Below the pieces are notes generated by a model. The model was given only the letters and a program-made list of their open reading frames with translations. It did no database searches and was not told the origin of the DNA. A stretch of DNA of 23,437 nt from Candidatus Colicola coprequi (GTDB taxonomy: Bacteria; Bacteroidota; Bacteroidia; Bacteroidales; Paludibacteraceae). The position numbers were made by a program, and so were the translations under genes. Positions within the stretch are counted from its first letter, which is position 1; the number at the start of each line of letters is the position of its first letter. The stretch lies in contig JAGHSR010000096.1 of NCBI GenBank assembly GCA_018065765.1, positions 1-23,437 of the forward strand, written 5' to 3'. This document shows positions 23,434-23,437 of the stretch, one piece after another.

Positions 23434-23437
23434 TCTC

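Overview
This window is a one-directional, almost gap-free cluster of nucleotide biosynthesis genes, all on the + strand. It carries 18 genes, 17 of them intact (as called) and one (purF) interrupted by a stop codon. The DNA looks like Bacteroidota, probably Bacteroidales. It has a textbook Bacteroidota promoter (TTTG, 20-nt spacer, TACCTTTG) at 1336-1367, A-rich starts without Shine-Dalgarno sites, intergenic arrays of the heptamer CATTTTG, and PurA, PurF, PurC and GuaB proteins of the kind I associate with Bacteroidales. No tRNA, rRNA, CRISPR array or transposase gene was seen.

Layout: (1) 1-185, the edge of an unknown neighbour plus a leader element. (2) The pyrimidine block pyrC, then a 279-bp regulatory gap, then pyrK-pyrD-pyrF-pyrE-pyrB. 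(3) The GMP branch guaB-guaA. (4) The IMP block purE-purL-purM-purH-purN-purD-purB. (5) purA, the broken purF, and a purC-folD fusion. Together these cover de novo UMP synthesis except carbamoyl phosphate synthase (carAB), and de novo AMP/GMP synthesis except PurK and a glutaminase partner for GuaA. The FolD half of the last gene helps make the formyl-folate that PurN and PurH consume.

From memory of the families (no alignment run), the proteins seem to have two origins. PyrK/D/F/E/B and PurE/L/M/H/N/D/B resemble Firmicutes/Clostridia forms, whereas GuaB, PurA, PurF and PurC resemble Bacteroidales forms. A nearly identical 30-nt element sits before pyrC and purA, with a looser copy before purE; these are the starts of three of the four blocks.

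Most unusual points: a 620-aa PurC-FolD fusion; an aspartate carbamoyltransferase catalytic chain carrying only the zinc-ribbon end of the regulatory chain PyrI; a GMP synthase without its amidotransferase domain; an in-frame UGA in purF followed one codon later by an ATG; a leader before pyrK with a 34-codon ORF ending at the foot of a terminator hairpin, reminiscent of E. coli pyrBI/pyrE attenuation; and heptamer repeat arrays on both sides of purF.
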